64,000 bases of DNA from Ophioderma brevispina (Eukaryota > Echinodermata > Ophiuroidea > Amphilepidida > Ophiodermatidae): positions 33,044 through 97,043 of the forward strand of contig JAMKCH010019908.1 of the NCBI GenBank assembly GCA_023653785.1, written 5' to 3'. Under the pieces are notes generated by a model. That model saw only the letters and a program-made list of their open reading frames with translations. It was not told the DNA's origin and searched no databases. The position numbers and the translations under genes are program-made. This document shows positions 13,746-26,287 of this stretch, in pieces (within the stretch, counting starts at the first letter, position 1; each line of letters begins with the position of its first letter).

Positions 13746-14731
13746 GATGCTAATAGATATGGGACACATCACCAGGTGTAGCCACCATCGGTCTAACAAC
13801 AGGGAGATGTGGGCAGTATTATACTTCCAAACAAACAAAATAATTGGTGACAGGAATACCAAAAAATCAAGAAGTTCTACCGAAATTATGGTCCACTTAA
13901 CCGATATCACAGGATTAAATAACACTTGTTAACAAAGTTTCTACTCGTTTTGAACGATCCCTTACTGCCAAGAAATCAGCGAATTTTTAATCTCCCTGCA
14001 AGCCTCACCTGTCATGCTTACACATGGTGGTCACACATGTGCTTTGACAGCTGTTGCGACCTTTGGAAAGTTCAGGACTAACATTGGAAATGTCACGAAT
14101 ATTCAGTCACATGATTGTAATCTCATTCCAACCCGCAATACAGTGTGTGTGTGTAATACACTAAGCGTATGGGCCTGTATGGCGAAGATGAGACTAGTTT
14201 CTGATCTTCGACGTCATCTCCCAAACAATAATAAAAGCACATGGCTTGATCATAACAAATCCACGCTGAAGTACGCACGGTTTCCAGAATTTTTACACTA
14301 TTTTTTGACATGCAATGGATTCAAAAAGAAATATAGTGGGAAAAAAGAATGGCTGAAAGTCTACTACTACCTGTGGATGCAGTATTGAAATGGTAAGTGC
14401 CTCCTACATGGAACTTTTCATTACACAAAATTGGATGTCATTGTTTTCAACATGCATTTATAGCTTTCGTACGTACCATATTTTCGCTTACTATGTACTA
14501 ATTGGCCCAGCAGCAAACCTAAATGAAGCGGCATGATTCTGACGATGGCAGTATAATAATAATAATGGCATTATAAAAATTTGATTATTATTATTATTGT
14601 AAATCTGACTATTATTATATTCATCCCTGCGAGCATGCTTGATTAGTGAAATCAAAAGCAAATCCATCAATCGCTTGCAATTTATTTGGATGGGATCCTT
14701 CACTATATCTTAGAAGGCACACAAGACATAC

Positions 14732-14845
14732 CATAGTGGAATCATCTCTGCTGAGAAGTAGAAATGCATGGCTCTTTAAATGCTCTGGGTCTTGCTCCTT
14801 TTCCTTCCCTGCCTCCTCATCAACGACACCTGGGGGCTTCACCAC
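14732..14845 (-). CDS. CPSF1: CPSF1 exon, LLLSRDDSTM segment (last one found)
   Basis: 38 codons: VVKPPGVVDEEAGKEKEQDP, then EHLKSHAFLLLSRDDSTM. An acidic linker leads into the conserved HGFLILSREDSTM of vertebrate CPSF160. The acceptor is AACGCAG and the donor GTATGT. Intact. The next exon should begin ILQTGQEI; I found nothing like it between here and position 1. The remaining two thirds of the gene is either beyond the left edge or was displaced by the GC-rich element. Confidence 0.95.
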
Positions 14846-15089
14846 CTGCGTTATGTACAAAGGAAATGATGACAAACAAACACCCAAACAAAAAAATGAA
14901 AAAACCTTACAAGTGATGCACCAGTTCATTGGAATTTATATAATATCCTCTAACATAAAATACAAATTGAACTTTCTCAGATGACCAAACTCTGAATGAC
15001 CTAGTTAACTAGATTGCTCAACTTTTTAGGACACCCTGTAGCAATTATGTCAATGTTAAATGCCTGTGCAAAGGAGATTGCCCACTTAC

Positions 15090-15176
15090 ATCTTTATCTA
15101 CTTTGCCAACCACAGTCCACATGTCATAACAGCCTGGTAATTCAAAGGTGGTCACAACTTGAGGCCGCACTGTCCT
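15090..15176 (-). CDS. CPSF1: CPSF1 exon, [11 protein letters not shown] segment
   Basis: 29 codons beginning [20 protein letters not shown] and ending TVVGKVDKD. The vertebrate sequence is [33 protein letters not shown] is diagnostic for CPSF160. The acceptor is CCCACAG and the donor GTAAGT. Phase 0 on both sides; intact. Confidence 0.97.
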
Positions 15177-15865
15177 CTGTGGGAAAAATAATGAAGAAAA
15201 CTTAGCATTTGAAGTTTCTAAACCCTAAACTATAAATAACAATAACAATGTGAAAACACATATAAAAATCACCATGCGTGCATGTGCACACCTATGAATA
15301 CATGTTTGCTTACACACAGATACAAACACACACAAACACACCACCACCAACATACATGTGCAAACACGTAGAGGCACATAATGCCCCGACTTGCTTAATT
15401 AGTAATCAAAATACAGTGTTCACCAAACGTATGTGTCGTCTGCCGTCACGGTTCTGTGATTGGGTACAAAGGTCACCATGGTCACATGAGTTCACCAAGG
15501 TCACACAAGGTCACCAAGGTCACATGAGGTCACCATCATGTGGGACACTACCCAAGGACCACTGTGTCCAAGTTTTGTGAAAATGTGCGCATGTATTTGG
15601 AAAAAGTGGGCAATTATGTTTAGGGTTAACATTGGGTCAACATTTTTACCACAGACACACAGAGAGACCCACTACTAAAAAAATACCTATGTGCCCTCTA
15701 TCAGATGACACAAAAATTACAAAGTAAATATAACACTGATTAAAATGAGTAGTTACATTTTAACAAGGTTTACTGACACTATGAGAGATCAACAGCAAAA
15801 GACATTTCCACACTTAGAAGTGTGAAGAAAAATCTATACATAGCAGCCACAAAACAAAATCTTAC

Positions 15866-15940
15866 CTCGAGAACAGAAAGCGCTCCATTTTTGCCATACC
15901 CCGAACATGTCACCAACTCCAAATCTGGGTCAATGCTATT
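15866..15940 (-). CDS. CPSF1: CPSF1 exon, [13 protein letters not shown] segment
   Basis: 25 codons: [20 protein letters not shown] then LSVLE. This matches [25 protein letters not shown] of vertebrates. The GKNGAL motif is one of the best conserved sites shared with the related DDB1 and SF3B3 proteins. The acceptor is AGTTTCAG and the donor GTAAG. Phase 0 on both sides; intact. Confidence 0.96.
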
Positions 15941-15994
15941 CTGAAACTAAATGCAACCACAAAAACTTATTGTAACAAGGCAATTTTATCCCTT

Positions 15995-16219
15995 AACCCC
16001 CTGGGCACTACCATCGGCATCCAAGCACTAACTTTGATTGGTCACTTGGAAGATATATCATATAATGAGCAAATCAGAGAAACTGTAAGAATGGTGGTAT
16101 GGTTTACACACAGATATAGAAGCACTATTTTGATTGGTTACTCAGAAGGCTATCTCATGTTGTGTCCTGTAATGAGCCAATCAGAGAGACTGTATCGTAG
16201 GTGGTAGCGCCAGGGGGTT
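15995..16219. mobile_element. MITE rich in CCAAT boxes
   Basis: Ends TAACCCCCTGGGCACTACC and GGTAGCGCCAGGGGGTTA. It holds two ATTGGT and two complementary CAATCAG/CCAATCAG boxes. Related pieces lie at about 25,997-26,231 and 58,740-58,990. Confidence 0.65.
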
Positions 16220-16299
16220 AGCAATATACATTAAAACTTGTCTGGCCAGTAGCAGTGAGCGAGTTTGCTATCATAGACAAAGAAAAATGTACACTGATA

Positions 16300-16740
16300 G
16301 GGCTGTCTACTCATCTGGGTCACTTGCCGGTGCTTAGCCTTTATCATCGGCCCTTGTTGCGCAGTATCACTCCGCGACACACAACACTGCGCGTACTTTC
16401 TAATAAATCCGAATCTTAGATCATCGCAGCCCTGGTTCATCGGAGGTGATAAACAAACGTGTGTTTCTACGAGGCCGTTTGCGTTTGGCACCCTTTATGA
16501 CCATTTCTTTGGATTGTTTCTACCATGCAAGTGAAACAAATAGGCATTCTAAAATGTGCATGTTATTTCCTAACTAGCAGCTACCATTCCAGTCTCTTGC
16601 TATCACTTCAGGTAGAAAATTTGGCGCATTTTATGCCAGTTTTACACGGCGGCCTATGGGAATCATCACCGCAAAATGGCCGCTCTATAGCTTCCTCGTA
16701 CCTCAAAATGGCCGAACTGTGACGTCAGCGTAGACAGCCC
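16300..16740. mobile_element. TA-flanked element with GGGCTGTCTAC ends
   Basis: Left GGGCTGTCTAC and right GTAGACAGCCC, each with TA outside (mariner-like). Near the right end lie a perfect TGACGTCA (CRE) and two AAAATGGCCG boxes. Confidence 0.65.
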
Positions 16741-16892
16741 TATTCTGGCTGATTGCAATTTTGAGACACCTAGATGGGGTTGTAGACGTTTTGTAGTCAT
16801 TATTTAAAAAGTGTTGGAATTCTGGTAATTTATGTAATTTTAAAAGGGCAAAATGCTAAAATATTGTATATACCAATAAATGTACTACTTAC

Positions 16893-16967
16893 TTCTTCAG
16901 AGAGGAAGGCAGGCTCTCCCATGACCATGTTACCACATGGACCAATATTTAACAAGGAATCACACAC
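16893..16967 (-). CDS. CPSF1: CPSF1 exon, [11 protein letters not shown] segment
   Basis: 25 codons, phase 0 on both sides: [20 protein letters not shown] then FLSEE. The vertebrate protein has [25 protein letters not shown], so 19 of 25 positions agree by eye. The acceptor is ATTTGTCAG and the donor GTAAGT. Intact and strongly conserved; a strand of the CPSF160 beta-propeller region (family knowledge). Confidence 0.96.
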
Positions 16968-18029
16968 CTGACAAATATACAAACAGATAAACTGTCTTCA
17001 ATTGCGTAATAAAATTAAAATTTTCCGGGTCTACATTGTTTCTTTGTAATTTATCTTCTCCAAATAACTAACCTGTCCTATTATACAATTCAATTGTTAG
17101 TAACCTACATAGTTTGTTAATATTTTTATCTGTTTACCACAGCAAGGCTGCAATGCCTGTATTTTACACAAGAACAAAATGCATTGACCCTAGCAACTAG
17201 ATCAAGATTAACACCTCTTATGTACATAGAGGCAGCATTTTATAATACCTGCCACATGTTTTGATCGAGATCTCGATCACTTGAGCACAGTAAGTGTTAA
17301 GCTTTTTGCACATTCACACCTAGTTTTGTTCAAGACGCTCGGCTATGTCCCCTTTCCGAGGTCCATCCCCCGTATATAATCATTGGTGTTGAGGCCTTAG
17401 CTGAGCCAAAACATGCAAACTCTTACACATGGGATATAAAAAATTATCTCAGAAATCTACCCCCAGGGCCTTAGTACGGCACCCATGCGAAATCCCCCCC
17501 CCCACTCCAGGGCCTTAGGCCGGTGCCCATGCAAAACCGTAAATGAAAATGGTCTCAGAAATATATTTCATACCACAGGAATTACTACCGTTCACAAGTC
17601 AACACCACACGCGAATCTCCTCCCTAATATAATTGCTAACTTCCACTAATCGCTCCCAGCAATGCGGAGCCACGCTTCCTTGTGCTTTCTTGTATTAATA
17701 CAATCTGATGGTCCTACCCACTTACGTAACTGCCGCAACTCAAATGACACACAATAGCTCGTACTCATTGGCCAAAAAACAACATCGTCACATACTTCAT
17801 AAAGGAATAGAGCGTCATTGATTGGCCACATATCTTCAAATAACCATGAACACCCATATATGGAAAAGCAACCCCCGTGAATAAATTTTCGAATCACAAA
17901 AAAATTCTTGAAATATAAAAACGGCAGTACAGATCTGACAAGGCTGTCTGACCGAGCTTGCGAGCTAAACCGCAGACACCTGTGGGCTGGCATGCCGGAT
18001 ACTAAAAATAGCTAAGTATGATTTCAACG

Positions 18030-18379
18030 GTAAAGACAATCAGTGATTTGAAAAATATTTGAAATTTGCAGGAATAGCTTCAAATGAAGGATAAGTCTGT
18101 AGAATTCTCATAAGTTCCTTTTCCAGCTGTAGAATTTCAGAAAATGAAAAATGGCAGTGTTCCAAGATACCGATTCTCCATTCATTAAGTGTTTGTAGTA
18201 ATTTCCCGAACGGACAGTTAAATGAACGAAAATCTCCGTGTCTGTCCTTATTAGGTTGCTTCTGTCTTATCATTTTGTATGGTATGTATGATACCTGTAC
18301 TTCTACATACATGCAAAACTCTTATTTTTTGAATTTTTTCGGATTTGCTGATTTAGCACATCACTGATAGTGTCTTTAA
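18030..18379. mobile_element. TTAA-type MITE, family 1
   Basis: Ends TAAAGACAATCAGTGATTTG and CATCACTGATAGTGTCTTTAA, inverted. The interior is the reverse complement of the copy at 23.26 kb (shared ACAGTTAAATG, AACACTGCC and TCCATTCA boxes). Confidence 0.8.
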
Positions 18380-18915
18380 GTTGCGTTGGTCAAAATTACT
18401 TTTGCTTTATGGTATTTTCGCTGGCGATATAATTCCGATTCAGACTGCCTTGAACAAGGCTAAGTCACCCTTTCACAATTACCAGAATGCATTTTACCCC
18501 ATCTCAACTGGGCTCACAGTAGTTTCTCCCATGTTACTGCGAGTCCAGATGCCTTACAAACCAAGTAAGAGTTGATGCAATTTATAAAAATGAGCCACTG
18601 AGTGAGCCAAAATCATTGGGCTGGTATTCTGACAGGAATCTTTACACATGGGTTTAACCGGGGTTAGTCCTATCCCCGGGGACCGTTTTCCTTCCAACAT
18701 ACTCTGAAAATGTGCTGTAATGCTAAAATGCCTTACGGATGGGCCGTTCTGGCCCATCTGTGCGGAATTTTCTCACCCACGACATTAAACTTTCACAGTA
18801 ATTTGAAAGCAAAACAGTCCACTCATGTAGGACTAACCCTGGTTTTAACCCAAGTCTAAAGTTAGACTCCCTTTCAGAACACCAGCCTTGGTGTTCAACG
18901 TGTTCAGCTACTCAC

Positions 18916-19013
18916 CTCAAATGAATATGATGTGAGCTGTGTTCCTTCCCTTTGTACTTCTTTACCATACACTTCCAATTCATCAGGGTCTTCCACTAAT
19001 GCTACATCTGATG
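18916..19013 (-). CDS. CPSF1: CPSF1 exon, DELEVYG segment
   Basis: Reads SDVALVEDPDELEVYGKEVQ then REGTQLTSYSFE. The vertebrate counterpart is [25 protein letters not shown]. The acceptor is ACACACAG, and the donor GTGAG follows the phenylalanine-glutamate codons, ending in phase 0. Intact. The intron upstream (24.5 to 19.0 kb) holds the hAT-like element and two short TTAA elements. Confidence 0.94.
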
Positions 19014-19056
19014 CTGTGTGTGTGAACAACATCAACAATCAAACAATTAAATGCAG

Positions 19057-19400
19057 TTAAAGGTGCGTGTTCCGATCGTCTTTGGGAACCCCCGGATTTA
19101 CCCGGAAGTAGTATCGATTCTGATATCATATGAAAGGCTGTATTTTTCTCATTGTCGTCCTGAAATTTAAGCCTTCAAATCCATTTCATTCCCAAGATAT
19201 AAACAAAAACCCGCCGTTTTAGTGGTTAACTATCAATATTAGCACAGTATTGAATAGGGCTATGCAACATTCATTATTGCGTCTTCCATCAAAACCGTAA
19301 TTTTGTTTCCCATGGTACTTGTTTTGGTGTATGTGCAAGTGCCAGGCTCTCATATCAAGTAGAGAACACAATACACATAAATCGGAACAAGCACCTTTAA
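19057..19400. mobile_element. TTAA-type MITE, family 2
   Basis: Ends TTAAAGGTGCGTGTTCCGAT and ATCGGAACAAGCACCTTTAA, nearly perfect inverted repeats, 344 bp in all. Confidence 0.88.
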
Positions 19401-20178
19401 AGCGCAGCTACAGTTCACAGCAAACAAGCACAACATTTTGTCCACTCAATCAGATCACTGACATTGATTCATAACATTAATTCGTAACTTTGATCATAAG
19501 CATTTAATTTTCCACTTCGCAGACCCTCACCCAATCACTGATCAATAACATCCTGCAGATGGTCGATTATTTATGCACTCAATGTCTGGACAGTCACTAT
19601 GAGTTACAATATGTTCATCCACCAAGGACACAGTTCAGTAGGTTGTACTTGTATATACATTGACATGACTGACCTTGTGTGATCTTGGTATCATATATCA
19701 TATACCAAAAAACCAGGGTTGTATTTTCTAAATACTGGTGAATGGAAGGTACTGAACTGTGCCAAGGCAATTGAGATTTTACTAGCTCATAGTGAGTGTT
19801 GCCAAAACTGAGCTTTACCCGCCCAATTGGGCTACTTTTGAAAGTCAAAAAGTGCTCTCAAAGTGCTACTCTTGTTGGGTGCCACGGGTAGCGGCGATTT
19901 TTTATCCCATAGAAACCAATGGTTAAGGTAAAAATTGGGCTACTTTTTGCCCTCCGGTGCTGCACCTAACCAACATTTTTGTTGGCAACACTGTGTCTGA
20001 CTGTCTGGACACCATAGATATTAATAAAGGTAGATGCCGTACGCCCGCATTGAAGAATAGGCAGCCATCATAACTGTGTTTTGAAATTATAAATATTCCA
20101 TTACAGCCATCCATTCGAAACTCGCATGCGCATGTGCCATAACTCATTGGCCTGGAAAACGGTACATCGTTCTATGTA

Positions 20179-20263
20179 AATGCGTGAATATATGAATAAA
20201 TTGGTACACCAGATTATGGAAATCAGGGAATATATGAATAAATTGGTACACCACGCTATGGAA
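20179..20263 (+). repeat. 42-bp direct repeat, two copies
   Basis: GAATATATGAATAAATTGGT followed by ACACCA and a TATGGAAAT box occurs twice in tandem with three differences. Confidence 0.8.
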
Positions 20264-20373
20264 ATAAGTACGCACTGCGACAAAAGATGGTTACGGCTTT
20301 TGCGCTGGCGTTCGCCGTCTTGTGTTATATTGAAGTCTGTGCTGGACACTACAGTTTTGGGCTCGGTTGAAAG

Positions 20374-22696
20374 CAGGGGTGGATTTAATTTTTTTTCTGT
20401 ACTGGCCCGTCGGGCCAGTGAACTAGGAAACCTACTGGCCCTGTAGCTAACTCACTGGCCCAACCATTTCCCATCCTATTGTCATGAATTTCTTGCTTAC
20501 GCTAAACTTTGTTAATTGACCTAAATGTCATAAATACAATAGGCCCTATATTTGGAGAGAACTCAACTTTGGTTAGGGTTGGGGTGTGCGGCGTGAAGCG
20601 CCGAACTTGGGTGCTTGAGAACTGATTTTTTTTCAATAAATTTGGTCTTCGTAACACGCACACTTACCCTATATTCTACCAAACATAGACGCGCACACAC
20701 ACACACACACAACCATATACAAACATAGACATACACAGAAAAGGCTGTTGGACCGCACTTTAAATTGGGGAAAGAAGTTGAAAATGTGGGCACGAAAACA
20801 GAATTAAGGTGTTGAAGGGTAGACAAGAATTATGCAACCATTTTCAGATCATGTTGCCCCCACTTTGCCCCCGTCGGTGTCTCAGTATCCGTGTCCATTT
20901 TGTCTATTTTTTTTTTTTTTTTTTTAACGTACTTACACTCAAATCTTTTCCCATCACCTTACATTTGTAGGTAGGTACAAAGTTATAATTGTTAAATTAA
21001 CGTGGAAAAATTACTCCTCAGGTGTAACATATATAATTATTGTTCTTTCAATTGTCACTTCCTTGGGAGATAGCTGGAGATAACCCCAGTTCCGTTTCTT
21101 TTCATTACTCGCTCTTTTGATTTTTTTTGTAGGAACGTTTTCTCTAATTCTGTTTTGTAGGCCTGGTCGACTGCAATTGGTCGAAATGCTTCAGTTTTGC
21201 TGAATTATGATGTTTAAAATGTGCGAAGCAGCGTATCTGTGAGCTGTATGAGTTGTTTTGTAATGTGAGATCATACTTTTCGTGAAACAACACTCACACA
21301 CGTTATAGTCGGATGGGACATGTCTTTCTCTGCTGTTGTTTGGTAGTCTCCATTGGGGGGCTAGGGGCAAAACAAGTGTATTCATAATGTAATTATTAAA
21401 ATCATATAATCGTCTGTGCCCACAAATAAAAATGGCACATTTTCTTTGAAAAGAAATAAAATGTCACTTACATTCATTCCCCAAATATCAGTGACAAGTG
21501 GATACACATAGACTCAGCAGACAATGGAGTTTTTAAAAAGATATCAGTCACCGGCCGGTATGCCGGTGTAGAAAAACAACACTTCAAATTTCCCTTTCAG
21601 CTGGGAGTGCAGGACCATTGTTTGTATATTGGTCGAGCAGCTGAAGAGATTTCAGCTGGTACGGCTTCCAATTTAGACTTAGTACTTTTCAGGACAAAAT
21701 ACATAACCTCATTCAAGATAAATAAACATTGAGCTTCTATAGTGGTGTTCAATTAACTTGGCCATATTTTTCATCATTTATTAGAAAGGAAGAAACATGA
21801 AAAAATAATTGAGGAAATAACTTTAGGTGATGGGAAGATTTGATTATTCATCTTACGCTCATAACAAGCTTGTGCAGAACCCAAAAATCCGTTAAATAAA
21901 TTGATTGTTAAACTTCTTTCTATTCAATTTACCGCGTCTTCAGAAGAAAAGAGAAACTTTAGTAGTTGTCAACGACAATATTATAATGTACATGGTTAGT
22001 TATTGTGAGGAGAGGACGGTATTTGTTCACTCAACCCGGATACAGTGGAGGTGGTAATAACATGGCTATAATAATGGCCCACATACCCTGCCATGTAATA
22101 TCTTTAGCTCATCTCTATACATATCATTGGTGTCTGATATTGGGGAAAAAGAAAATTGAGGTGACCATTGTATAATTTTTAAGAAAAAGTGCCCGTTTTC
22201 TGGTGCGGGAACAGACCAGTTAGTGAATCGTAATAAAGTTATTATGAATTACACTTGGTATTCCCTTAGCCCCCAGATGGGGAAGCCAGAATTGGTTTTA
22301 CAGTTGGTTTATTTGGTTCCCCTCCCATGGTCTAGTAGCTCTAGGGGACTACTTGGCCCTCGGCTCGTGCATGATTGACTTGAGGAACTCACACATCCAT
22401 CTGTGTTAGAGAAGTTGTGTCAGTGGGAGTTTCAGCCAACTAAAATTAGTAAACTGATGATCTTTGAAAAGCGAAAATGCATGCAAAATATTAAAAATGC
22501 CGAAGCCATTTTGAGGATATAATCACATGGAAAGAAAAATGTGAATTTATTTAAAGACGGTCAGTAACCTACCAAACACCTACATTTCCTGAAAATTCAA
22601 CTGGACCAATGGCGCCAGCCTCATGTTCATCCTACTGGCCAGACATGAATTTCACTGGTTGCCGCGGGCCAGCGGGCAGTGCTAAATCGAGCCCTG
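20374..22696. mobile_element. hAT-like element, 2.3 kb, no transposase seen
   Basis: Starts CAGGGGTGGATTTA and ends TAAATCGAGCCCTG, so the inverted ends are CAGGGnTnGATTTA. Both ends continue into GGCC-rich text (CTGGCCC boxes). It is flanked by GTTGAAAG and GCTGGAAG, 6 of 8 identical, as expected for a worn 8-bp hAT target duplication. It lies in the CPSF1 intron between the exons at 24.5 and 18.9 kb. No long ORF inside. Confidence 0.7.
20692..20711 (+). repeat. CA microsatellite
   Basis: About ten CA units. Confidence 0.9.
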
Positions 22697-23257
22697 GCTG
22701 GAAGGTTTTTTTGAGGATGATGATTATTGAACAGGCTATGAGATGGATGGTTTACGCCATCGTGAACAGCCCACTGCAATGACAAACTTTTCCAGGGGTG
22801 AATTCACGAAAGTTATAACATGACAAACTTAGGAGTAGTCTGGCTTTGTTAAATTTCTTAAAACTATGGCCTGGTTGAACACACTTAAAAAACTCTTTTG
22901 GATAGATTTCACAAATGTCATAAAAAAATAACTATAATGATAACTTATAATGCTTGCTTTAGGAACTGAATTTTGGATCATACACTTTTTGCATGGTAGG
23001 TAGAATAACAAATGCATGCATTTATTAACTGTAGGGCTCCTGCAAGAGTCCTGGTACCTCTGGGTCACATGCAAATGGTGTGTTTGGGGATGGTGTATAC
23101 GGAAAAATGACAAATTCAAGATGGATTTTCAATTGTTGTACAAGGTTGGTACAGGGTTAATTTGTCCTTGATTTTGACAGCACACAACCCTTTTTGTGCT
23201 GTTTTGAATTAATGCTTTTCGACCAAACAAACTTGCAAAACTATGGGTCAAAATCAT

Positions 23258-23620
23258 TTAAAGGCACTATCAGTGATTTGTAAATCAGAAAATCGCAAAA
23301 ATCATCAAAAATCAAATTTGTTCATGTCTGGAACAAGAATAGGTTTCCTAAGATGCCCTACAAATGATAGGACCAGAAGCAGCCTAATAAAGACAAAATC
23401 GGACATTTTAGTCATTACTGTCCGTACGGACACTTACCACAACACATAGTTGAATGGAGAGTCGTATCTTTGAACACTGCCGCTTTCATCCTTTTCTGTC
23501 AATTCTTCAGTTGGAAAAGGTAACTTATGAGAATTTACAGACTTATACTCTACTTTTAAGCTATTCCTGTACATTTCAGGTATTTTGACTCTTTCGGATA
23601 ATCACTGATAGTGTCTTTAA
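23258..23620. mobile_element. TTAA-type MITE, family 1
   Basis: Ends TTAAAGGCACTATCAGTGAT and ATCACTGATAGTGTCTTTAA. TTAA lies at both outer edges, about 363 bp apart. Confidence 0.85.
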
Positions 23621-23699
23621 TGACTATTATGCTTTCACTTAAAGATACTTATTATGCCCTAGCTTGTAAAAATATAGCTTCACTAGTGCATCCATCCCC

Positions 23700-23850
23700 G
23701 TGTGTGACCTTTGACCTATGTGTGTGACTTTTGACCTCAGATATGTTCTGTGTTCAGATGAGTGGTCCTATTGACCAATTTGGTGGTAATAGGGCATTTC
23801 TACGCAAATTGACCTCGAGATGACCTTTGACCTTTTGTGACACTCCATTT
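23700..23850 (+). repeat. Cluster of direct AGGTCA-type half-sites
   Basis: TGACCTTTGACCT, GACTTTTGACCTC and TGACCTTTGACCT are spaced through 150 bp, next to the degenerate 120-bp repeat. The half-site text resembles that of the arrays at 34-35.6 and 48 kb. Confidence 0.5.
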
Positions 23851-23859
23851 TAGAGCCTC

Positions 23860-24230
23860 ATCCCCTCTGTGGAAGATTTAGGTAAAGTATTCCACAAGTG
23901 AATATAGATTTCAAATGGAATCCATGGTGATTAACTTTTAAGTTTTCCACAGGAGAAATATGGATTACAAATTGATTAGCCCATTGGTTAATTCCATTTG
24001 AAATACACACCACACCCCCTCTGCAGAAGATTTAGATAAAGTATTCCACAAGGGAGCATGAATTTCATGTGGAATAGCCCAATTTGTAAATATTTCAAAT
24101 CCACAACCTATCTATAGAAGACTCCAAATTAAGACTACCAGAGGATGAGTATAGATTCTAAATGGAATCGCCTATTGGACAACTTCATTCAAAATATGCA
24201 CCCTCTGTAGAAAACAAAATATCTTACTCG
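23860..24230 (+). repeat. Degenerate tandem repeat
   Basis: About three worn units of ~120 bp: CCCCTCTGTGGAAGATTTAG, AAAGTATTCCACAAG, TTTCAAATGGAAT and TTTGAAATACACACC recur with changes. Confidence 0.6.
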
Positions 24231-24468
24231 GGTAATATGGATTTTTATAAAGGGAAGAACCCAATCTACCTTTCAAACCATGAGTAGTATCCACTCATCC
24301 TCCTTTTACCCACATTAATTAAGTTTCAATCAAACTGTTGAAATCAAAAGTAGTAATTATGTCTTAAAGACAATTCTTAAAAGAAGTCTCAAATAGGATC
24401 TATGGCTAAAGTCTCATTCCAACCTTGTGAAAAAAGTCTTTGATTGTGACAATTCTTGGATCACTTAC

Positions 24469-24520
24469 CCATCCAATCTTTGGCATCTTCTCCTCTTCTC
24501 CTTTTAGATGAGGGCCATTC
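24469..24520 (-). CDS. CPSF1: CPSF1 exon, basic linker
   Basis: Reads EWPSSKRRRGEDAKDWM plus one base. It corresponds to the PPSKKKRVDATAGW segment of vertebrate CPSF160, which is a putative nuclear-localisation-type basic patch (inference). The acceptor is ATTTCAG and the donor GTAAGT. Phase is consistent on both sides: it enters in phase 0 and its final G completes an alanine codon in the exon at 18.9 kb. Confidence 0.87.
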
Positions 24521-24614
24521 CTGAAATCACATCAGTAGGCAATAGACAAATAATTGCTACAAATTTGATACAGAGAAATAATCAGTGGGTTTGATACAAT
24601 TCACGTTAAGATTA

Positions 24615-24950
24615 GGCATAAAGAAATTGTTTGTTTGGCATAACCCGACCGACCCTAAAAAACCTGTCGGCTCTAAAGTTTTTATGCAAATTAGCACAAA
24701 ATAAAAAACCTACCCATTATTTTCATCCACAATTAAAAAAAATATTTTTTTACCAAATAACAAAACAAGACAACAACTACAACAAGTAAAATAAATATCT
24801 TTGCTAAGTCATTGAAAAAGTCTTAAATAGTAGCATCTTGTATTCATTTTAGAGTAAAACATTGAGATCTTAAAAAAAATTTAAAAAAAACTCTGACCAA
24901 CCGACCCTGATATTTTTTCTCTGTTACGCCAAACAAACATTTTTTATGCC
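24615..24950. mobile_element. MITE with GGCATAAA ends
   Basis: Inverted ends GGCATAAAGAAATTGTTTG and CAAACATTTTTTATGCC. TTA lies on both outer sides (24,612-24,614 and 24,951-24,953). A second inner inverted pair is CCGACCGACCCT / GACCAACCGACCCT-like. Confidence 0.7.
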
Positions 24951-25946
24951 TTACAGTCAGAATTGTGATGCCCAAAGATATACTAAGGTTCCACTGCTCA
25001 ACGATTTCCATGTTTCCATTGGTGCTTCTTGATTCATAGATCACAAGGGTCTTTGATAAAGACACCTGAACTTGGCATACATAAAAGTAAACATTTAGGA
25101 ATTTAACACTCAGGGATGTGAGTGACCATGTTTAAAAAACACGGAAAATCAGGAACTTCCCGTCTGCAGAGCAATCCCTACTCAGCTGTCATTGTCAGTG
25201 AGATTTGCCGAATTTGACAGACATGCGGCATTTTTGCTACCACTAAACTATTAAGTTAGATGGCCTGTGACAAAAATCTTCCCAAATTTAACATTTTCTG
25301 GAAACCGAAACATGTGTAACTACATTTTACCTCAATCACTTGCTATCAGATGTTTTTAAACAGGAGTGGAAATTCTGCTTGCGATGCATACGAAGAATCT
25401 TCCCTACTATACCATGTGCCTTCTCTACCCGATCTTCTTTGATGAATTTTGTGTCCCATTTTGTCCGACATCTACAGTCGCCATAATTAATAGTAGTTTG
25501 TTTGACAACTTTATAGGTTTATTTGAACCTTGAAAAAGACTGGATGGTTTGGATTGAAATTCGGTATAAATGCTTTTGATGTGCATGCGATCTAGCAATG
25601 GCGAAAATTAACATCATACCTATAGGCACGGTTCAAAACAAACACATTACACATCACAATGGAGAGCTCTCACTTGCCTTCGTGATGGGAATACAGGGGT
25701 AAAAGTTCGCAAAAACGCATTTCAACATAGTTTCCATTCCCAGTCGTTTAAGAATTAAATAAAACTGGAATAAAAATGTGATTTTTACCGATTTTTTTTC
25801 CTTTAAAAATGAAAGCAAATTTTGATTTAGGGATACAAAAACCGCGACGTGGGCTAGAGAAAAATGCGGAAATTCGCGGTAATGCGGAATTCTCACATCC
25901 CTGGACACTTTTCTCATAACACCAACTTTGTCTTGTGATTACCTAC

Positions 25947-25981
25947 CTCTCCAGTTGTTCTTTTTGCAGTACCAGTGCTTC
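25947..25981 (-). CDS. CPSF1: CPSF1 micro-exon (35 bp)
   Basis: Two bases complete a glycine codon from the previous exon, then STGTAKRTTGE. The acceptor is TTCCAG and the donor GTAGGT. It is too short to stand on similarity, but it keeps phase exactly between the exons at 29.5 and 24.5 kb. It lies in the low-complexity acidic/basic linker that precedes the KKKR-type basic stretch in CPSF160. No indels are needed. Confidence 0.72.
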
Positions 25982-25996
25982 CTGGAACAGAAAAAA

Positions 25997-26231
25997 AATT
26001 AACACTGTGAGCTCTACCAGTTGATTTGATTGGTTACACATTGTATTATATGATATATTTAGCCAATCAGCGAACATGCGTAAGAAAGCCTCTAAATTTT
26101 TTATTCGTTTTATTTGTACACATGTATAGAAGGTCCATTTTGATTGGTTACTAAGTGGTTATATCATGATATGTCATGTATTGAGCCAATCAGAGACACC
26201 GTAAGAAAAATAGTAGACCTCAGGGGGTTAT
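25997..26231. mobile_element. Diverged copy of the CCAAT-rich MITE
   Basis: The right end reads CCTCAGGGGGTTATG, with GATTGGTTAC and AGCCAATCAG boxes in the same order as at 16 kb. It begins about 15 bp from the acceptor of the 35-bp CPSF1 exon. Confidence 0.5.
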
Positions 26232-26287
26232 GTATGTGAAAGGAACCTTTTCCAACTGGCACATTTGATGATAAGTGTTGAGAACGA

